A stretch of 64,000 nucleotides of DNA from an uncultured Chitinophaga sp. Lineage in GTDB: Bacteria; Bacteroidota; Bacteroidia; Chitinophagales; Chitinophagaceae. The notes below the pieces were generated by a model that was given only the letters and a program-made list of their open reading frames with translations, was not told the DNA's origin and ran no database searches. Each line of letters starts with the position of its first letter. The stretch's first letter is position 1. Below are positions 60,075-64,000 of this stretch, piece by piece. Made by a program: the position numbers and the translations under genes. The stretch lies in NCBI RefSeq assembly GCF_946479755.1, contig NZ_CAMLHC010000003.1, positions 1-64,000 of the forward strand, given 5' to 3'.

Positions 60075-60082
60075 TACTTTTG
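60075..60082 (+). promoter_or_regulatory. -7 promoter box, TACTTTTG
   Basis: This exact TAnnTTTG match lies 28 bp before the TauE/SafE start at 60111 and has an operator 39 bp upstream. Confidence 0.6.
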
Positions 60083-60110
60083 TATGGATAGTAAAGCAAA
60101 TGTGTAACAG

Positions 60111-60908
60111 ATGGAAATTATAGGTTATATCGCTGCAGCGCTGATAGGCGTATCACTGGGGCTTATCGGCGGCGGCGGGTCTGTGCTGACCCTGCCGGTG
60201 CTGGTGTATCTCTTCGGTATTTCGCCGGCGGCTGCCACTTCCTATTCGTTGTTTATCGTAGGCTCCACCAGCCTGGTGGGCGCGGTGGGCAGCTACCGGA
60301 AACAACGGGTTCATGTGCCGGTGGCATTGTTGTTTGGCATACCCTCCATTGTGGCGGTATGGATGACAAGGCATTACGTGATGCCGGTCCTGCCGGCAGA
60401 ATTGTTTCGCATCGGCGGCTGGATGGTCACCCGGGAGCTGGCGGTCATGCTGTTGTTTGCAGGCCTGATGCTGCTGGCGTCTTTTTCCATGATCCTTGGA
60501 CGGAGAAGGGAGCCACAGGCTGTAAAGCCGATGGGCCCTGCCGGCAAAATACGGCTGGCGCTCTACGGTCTGCTGATTGGCTTTGTGACCGGTCTGCTGG
60601 GCGCCGGTGGCGGTTTCCTCATCATCCCGGCGCTGATCATAATGGCGGGCCTGCCCATGAAAACGGCGGTAGGCACCTCCCTGATGATCATGGCTATGAG
60701 TACGCTCATCGGGTTTATGGGCGACACCGGCCATGCTGGCATCAACTGGCCGCTGCTGCTGACATTGACAGGCATTGCCGTGGCAGGGGTGATCGCCGGC
60801 GGGCTGCTTTCCCGGAGGATACCAGGGGAGAAGCTGAAGCGTGGTTTTGGCTGGTTTGTGCTGGTCATGGGCGTTTACATCATCCTGCTGGAAACAGTGC
60901 TGAAATAA
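60111..60908 (+). CDS. TauE/SafE family sulfite/organosulfur exporter
   Basis: The 265-aa membrane protein has about eight helices. The N-terminal GLIGGGGSVLTLPVLVYLFGISPAAATSYSLF and the second-half GLLGAGGGFLIIPALIIMAGLPMKTAVGTSLMIM are the two inverted-repeat signatures of the TauE/SafE family. It exports sulfite or related anions across the inner membrane. It follows the Crp gene by 68 bp, with an operator and promoter in the gap. Together with the YeeE halves and the MBL-rhodanese enzyme it forms a persulfide/sulfite handling module. Confidence 0.93.
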   Translation: MEIIGYIAAALIGVSLGLIGGGGSVLTLPVLVYLFGISPAAATSYSLFIVGSTSLVGAVGSYRKQRVHVPVALLFGIPSIVAVWMTRHYVMPVLPAELFRIGGWMVTRELAVMLLFAGLMLLASFSMILGRRREPQAVKPMGPAGKIRLALYGLLIGFVTGLLGAGGGFLIIPALIIMAGLPMKTAVGTSLMIMAMSTLIGFMGDTGHAGINWPLLLTLTGIAVAGVIAGGLLSRRIPGEKLKRGFGWFVLVMGVYIILLETVLK

Positions 60909-60917
60909 GAACTGGCT

Positions 60918-60935
60918 TGTGTAACAATTGTCACC
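60918..60935 (+). promoter_or_regulatory. Putative Crp-family operator 2, TGTGTAACAATTGTCACC
   Basis: This shares TGTGTAAC-N4-GTCAC with operator 1 and starts exactly 39 bp upstream of the -7-like box at 60957, the same spacing as the first module. Confidence 0.65.
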
Positions 60936-60956
60936 ATGTTCGTGAATGTATTGCTA

Positions 60957-60964
60957 CACCTTTG
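60957..60964 (+). promoter_or_regulatory. -7-like promoter box, CACCTTTG
   Basis: It is one mismatch from TAnnTTTG, 24 bp before the YeeE start at 60989. The weaker box fits an activator-dependent promoter. Confidence 0.5.
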
Positions 60965-60988
60965 TAACATAAAACATATATCATCATA

Positions 60989-61558
60989 ATGACAATCCTT
61001 GAATTTTTACAACAACCCTGGCCCTGGTATATCGCAGGTCCGCTGATCGGTCTTACCGTGCCGGTGTTGCTGCTGGTAGGTAACAAATCGTTTGGTATCA
61101 GCTCCTCGCTGCGGCATATCTGTGCGGCTTGTATACCCGCAAAGGTACCTTTCTTTCAGTACGACTGGAAGAAGGAGGCGTGGAATCTTCTTTTCGTAGG
61201 GGGTATCCTGTTAGGCGGTATCATTGCAGGATCGTTGCTGGCCAATCCGGCGCCGGTGGCGGTGAATCCCAAACTGGTGACTGACCTGGCGCAATATGGT
61301 ATTACAGATTTTCACTCGCTGGTGCCCGGCCAGCTGTTCAACTGGCCCGCGCTGTTGTCTGTCCGGGGCCTGCTGATGATGGTCGGCGGTGGTTTCCTGG
61401 TAGGCTTCGGCACCCGTTACGCCGGCGGCTGTACCAGCGGTCACGCCATCATGGGCCTTTCTACCCTGCAGTGGCCTTCACTGGTAGCCACCATCTGTTT
61501 TATGATCGGCGGCTTTGTGATGGCTAACCTGGTACTGCCTTTTATTCTTTCATTGTAA
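60989..61558 (+). CDS. YeeE/YedE family sulfur transporter, N-terminal half
   Basis: The 189-aa protein has about five membrane helices. The conserved [24 protein letters not shown] segment (near residues 132-156) carries the Cys that relays thiosulfate or sulfane sulfur in YeeE proteins. In Escherichia coli YeeE is a single, longer chain; here the second half is the next gene. It starts after its own operator and promoter and is followed by the partner gene after 12 bp. It probably imports or exports reduced sulfur species together with the partner. Confidence 0.9.
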   Translation: MTILEFLQQPWPWYIAGPLIGLTVPVLLLVGNKSFGISSSLRHICAACIPAKVPFFQYDWKKEAWNLLFVGGILLGGIIAGSLLANPAPVAVNPKLVTDLAQYGITDFHSLVPGQLFNWPALLSVRGLLMMVGGGFLVGFGTRYAGGCTSGHAIMGLSTLQWPSLVATICFMIGGFVMANLVLPFILSL

Positions 61559-61570
61559 TGCACACTTTTT

Positions 61571-61993
61571 ATGAATACGTGGTTTAGTCAATTAAAATAC
61601 CTGGTAATCGGCACTTTGTTCGGAATCATTTTTGTGAAAGCGGAAGTGATCAGCTGGTTCCGTATCCAGGAAATGTTCCGGCTGCAGTCCTTCCATATGT
61701 ATGGCGTTATTGGCAGTGCAGTCATGGTGGGCATGTTATCGGTGTGGCTCATCAAAAAATATAATATTAAAACACTGGAGGGAGAAACAGTAGTGTTTCA
61801 CCCGAAAAAATTCAACAAAGGACAAATCTATGGTGGCTTGATATTCGGCCTGGGATGGGCTATTACCGGCGCTTGCCCGGGCCCGCTGTTTGCCCAGATC
61901 GGTGTAGGCGCCACCGTAGTCGCCGTTACTTTGCTGAGCGCCATCGCCGGCACCTGGGTGTATGGCCGTTTCCGTGATCAATTACCGCATTAA
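61571..61993 (+). CDS. DUF6691/YeeE family sulfur transporter, C-terminal half
   Basis: The 140-aa membrane protein has about four helices. It contains GLGWAITGACPGPLFAQIG, the second cysteine motif of YeeE-type transporters, matching GCTSGH in the preceding gene. Annotators often list such halves as DUF6691. The two are presumably subunits of one transporter. The MBL-rhodanese gene starts 12 bp downstream, so the genes form one operon. Confidence 0.9.
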   Translation: MNTWFSQLKYLVIGTLFGIIFVKAEVISWFRIQEMFRLQSFHMYGVIGSAVMVGMLSVWLIKKYNIKTLEGETVVFHPKKFNKGQIYGGLIFGLGWAITGACPGPLFAQIGVGATVVAVTLLSAIAGTWVYGRFRDQLPH

Positions 61994-62005
61994 AAATATA
62001 TAGCT

Positions 62006-63340
62006 ATGGAGATCAGACAATTTGAAGATAAGGGGCTGTCCCATTATTCCTATGCCGTGTACAGTGAACAGGCAAAAGCAGTGATACTGATAGACCCGGC
62101 GAGGGACGTAACGCCTTATGTGGAGTTTGCAGCTGCGAGGAATGCAAAAATCACCGGTGTGATAGAAACACATCCGCATGCCGACTTTGTGAGCAGCCAC
62201 CTGGAGCTACACCAGGCCACAGGGGCTACGATCTACTGTTCCGCGCTGGTAGGCGCCGCCTATCCGCATACTGCTTTCGATGAGGGAGATACGATACAAA
62301 CAGGGGAGTTGACCTTCAAAGCCCTGAACACACCGGGCCATTCGCCGGACAGTATCAGCATTGTGCTGGAAACGGAAGGCACCGTGAAAGCGGTGTTCAC
62401 CGGCGATACGCTGTTCATCGGCGACTGTGGCCGGCCGGACCTGCGGGAAAAAGCGGGCAACCTGACGGCTACCCGGGCAGACCTGGCGAAGCAGATGTAC
62501 CATTCCCTGCGGGAGAAGCTGATGACGCTGCCGGACAGTACCCTGGTGTACCCTGCCCATGGCGCCGGTACGCTGTGCGGTAAATCGCTGAGTGAGGCCA
62601 ATCACAGCACCATCGGCGCAGAGAAGTTGACCAACTGGAGTTTACAGGACTATACAGAAGACGCCTTTGTGGCGGAGCTGTTGTCCCAGCAGCCTTATAT
62701 TCCCAAGTATTTCCCGTATGACGTGGACATCAACCGGAAAGGGGCGCCGGCTATGATGGCGTCGCTGGGACAGGTCCCGGTGATCACGCCGGGCGCGGCG
62801 CTGAAAGGCGACGTGCTGCTGATAGACACCCGTCCGGCGGCAGCTTTTAAACAGAGCCATTTGCCGCATGCCATCAACCTGCAGCTGAAAGGCAAGTTTG
62901 AAACTTGGCTGGGCAGCGTGGTAACGCCGGGCGAAGTGTTTTACCTGATAGCGGCCGATGTGATACAGTTAAAGGAAGCGCTGCGCAGGGCGGCCAGCAT
63001 CGGCTATGAAAGCATGATACGCGGCGGGACGGTATATTCCGGCGGATCCGAAAGTATGGACCCTGTGCCGCTGGAAGAGCTCCGCGCACACCCGGAAGCG
63101 TTTACCATTGTAGACGTGCGTATGGACAATGAAATAGAGGCGGGTGCTTTACTGCCCGGCTCCATCGCCATTCCGCTGGACCAGCTACGGGAACGGGTAC
63201 ACGAAATACCGGCAGGCAAACCGATCGTCGTGCATTGTGCAGGCGGTTACCGCAGCGCCGCAGGCAGCAGCATCGTAGCGGACGCGCTGAAAGAACAGGC
63301 GCCGGTATACGACCTTGGCGAAGACATCAAAACGTTTTAA
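62006..63340 (+). CDS. MBL-fold persulfide dioxygenase-like enzyme with two rhodanese domains
   Basis: The 444-aa cytoplasmic protein has a metallo-beta-lactamase domain at about 1-240 with metal-site motifs THPHADFVSSH, TPGHSPDS, GDTLFIGDCGRPDL and YPAHGAG. In ETHE1-like enzymes the first motif is usually THxHADH; here Phe follows the Asp. Rhodanese domain 1 (about 265-345) lacks the active-site Cys loop. Rhodanese domain 2 (about 355-444) has the HCAGGYRS loop with the catalytic Cys. It should oxidise glutathione or other persulfides to sulfite and thiosulfate, which the neighbouring exporter and transporter would move. A strong terminator follows. Confidence 0.92.
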   Translation: MEIRQFEDKGLSHYSYAVYSEQAKAVILIDPARDVTPYVEFAAARNAKITGVIETHPHADFVSSHLELHQATGATIYCSALVGAAYPHTAFDEGDTIQTGELTFKALNTPGHSPDSISIVLETEGTVKAVFTGDTLFIGDCGRPDLREKAGNLTATRADLAKQMYHSLREKLMTLPDSTLVYPAHGAGTLCGKSLSEANHSTIGAEKLTNWSLQDYTEDAFVAELLSQQPYIPKYFPYDVDINRKGAPAMMASLGQVPVITPGAALKGDVLLIDTRPAAAFKQSHLPHAINLQLKGKFETWLGSVVTPGEVFYLIAADVIQLKEALRRAASIGYESMIRGGTVYSGGSESMDPVPLEELRAHPEAFTIVDVRMDNEIEAGALLPGSIAIPLDQLRERVHEIPAGKPIVVHCAGGYRSAAGSSIVADALKEQAPVYDLGEDIKTF

Positions 63341-63363
63341 CGTGAACGAATATACATCCGCAG

Positions 63364-63391
63364 GCGGCCTGGAAAACCAGGCCGCTTTTTT
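63364..63391 (+). terminator. Rho-independent terminator after the sulfur operon
   Basis: GCGGCCTGG/CCAGGCCGC is a perfect 9-bp stem with an AAAA loop, followed by six T residues, 23 bp after the stop codon. Confidence 0.93.
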
Positions 63392-63459
63392 ATGGGGGTA
63401 TCCGGGATTTTTACAGATTTATACCAGGATTGTACAGCAAAAAGAGGGGGCGGGTGACT

Positions 63460-63467
63460 TACATTTG
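63460..63467 (+). promoter_or_regulatory. -7 promoter box, TACATTTG
   Basis: This exact TAnnTTTG match lies 22 bp before the oxidoreductase start and just after the preceding terminator. Confidence 0.6.
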
Positions 63468-63489
63468 TAACAAAATAATTTCGACAGCC

Positions 63490-64000
63490 ATGAAAGCAAT
63501 TATATTAAAAGGCGCAGGAGACGTTGATCAGCTGGTACATACCACCATACCGGAGCCGGAGATCGCAACCGGTGAAGTGCTGGTACAGGTAAAAGCCATC
63601 AGCATAAATCCCGTAGATGTAAAGACCCGCAGCGGTAAAGGCATGTTTACCAAATTGGAGGCAGAAGTGCCACTGATCCTGGGATGGGATATCTCCGGCA
63701 TCGTCACCGCTTCTCATTCACCGCTATTCAAAGAAGGAGACGAAGTGTTTGGCATGGTTAATTTCCCCGGTCATGGTAAAGCATACGCGGAATATGTAGC
63801 GGCGCCGGCGGAGCAGCTGGCGCATAAACCGGCGGGCATTTCCCACGAGGAAGCCGCGGCCACTACGCTGGCGGCATTAACAGCGCTGCAGGCCCTTGCG
63901 AGCACCACCATTCGCCCCGGAGATAAAGTCCTGATACATGCTGCTGCGGGTGGCGTAGGGCATTATGCGGTACAGCTGGCCAAAGCAGCGGGCGCCTATG
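63490..64000 (+). CDS. NADP-dependent zinc-type alcohol dehydrogenase/quinone oxidoreductase (partial)
   Basis: The first 170 codons are present and the gene runs off the right edge. The start (MKAIILKGAGDVDQLVHTTIPEPE) and the GroES-like fold are typical: AISINPVDVKTRSGKG, LGWDISGIVTA, GDEVFGMVNFPGHGKAYAEY. The Rossmann start VLIHAAAGGVGHYAVQLAKAAGA binds NADPH. Zinc ligands of true alcohol dehydrogenases are absent, so it is probably a quinone or enal reductase. It has its own promoter and follows a terminator, so it is separate from the sulfur operon. Confidence 0.9.
   Translation, partial: MKAIILKGAGDVDQLVHTTIPEPEIATGEVLVQVKAISINPVDVKTRSGKGMFTKLEAEVPLILGWDISGIVTASHSPLFKEGDEVFGMVNFPGHGKAYAEYVAAPAEQLAHKPAGISHEEAAATTLAALTALQALASTTIRPGDKVLIHAAAGGVGHYAVQLAKAAGAY

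Overview
The window looks like chromosome of a Bacteroidota bacterium close to Chitinophaga. The evidence is type IX secretion (T9SS) sorting domains, a SusC/SusD pair with an ECF sigma factor and FecR, a PorP/SprF protein, HYC_CC_PP and DUF3347 copper proteins, and -7 boxes of the TAnnTTTG type. No rRNA, tRNA, CRISPR array or insertion sequence was recognised. Species assignment is inference from gene content.

Layout. 1-3.1 kb: small hypothetical genes and a T9SS type A secreted protein. 3.5-24.6 kb: a giant (about 6,000 aa) secreted protein with four LamG-like modules, 31 Calx-beta repeats, two DUF11 domains and a type B (gliding motility-associated) C-terminus, followed by PorP/SprF and OmpA-family genes. 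This resembles a SprB/SprF surface-adhesin locus. 24.7-27.6 kb: hypothetical protein, GNAT acetyltransferase, a stand-alone sensor-like protein and a divergent AraC regulator. 27.9-38.8 kb: a visibly AT-richer stretch (up to about 36.7 kb) with a protein like the N-terminal half of class III lanthipeptide synthetases (pseudo-lyase plus kinase, no cyclase), a MauE/DoxX membrane protein, two paralogous small exported peptides with a C-x7-C motif, then convergent SusC-SusD-TlpA genes and a divergent ECF sigma factor/FecR pair. This is the best candidate for an undescribed peptide-modification, redox and surface-signalling system. 38.8-47.7 kb: LytTR response regulator, LytS-type kinase, a complete tripartite RND pump of the HAE1 type and an AraC regulator, all on the minus strand. 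47.8-49.5 kb: a small membrane protein and a metzincin-like lipoprotein. 49.9-59.3 kb: a minus-strand copper/heavy-metal efflux (Cus) operon: HYC_CC_PP protein, CusA in two reading frames, TolC-like protein, two CusB adaptors, two DUF3347 lipoproteins and a haem-binding protein. 59.4-63.3 kb: a plus-strand sulfur module: Crp/Fnr regulator, TauE/SafE exporter, a YeeE/YedE transporter in two halves, and an MBL-rhodanese enzyme. Two matching operator-promoter modules suggest that the Crp protein controls it. The window ends inside an alcohol dehydrogenase-like oxidoreductase gene.

Functional reading. The giant adhesin, PorP and OmpA genes probably form a secretion and anchoring unit. The sigma/FecR pair and the STN-containing SusC probably form a cell-surface signalling circuit, and its target may be the adjacent peptide genes. 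The Cus operon and the sulfur module diverge from one 134-bp intergenic region.
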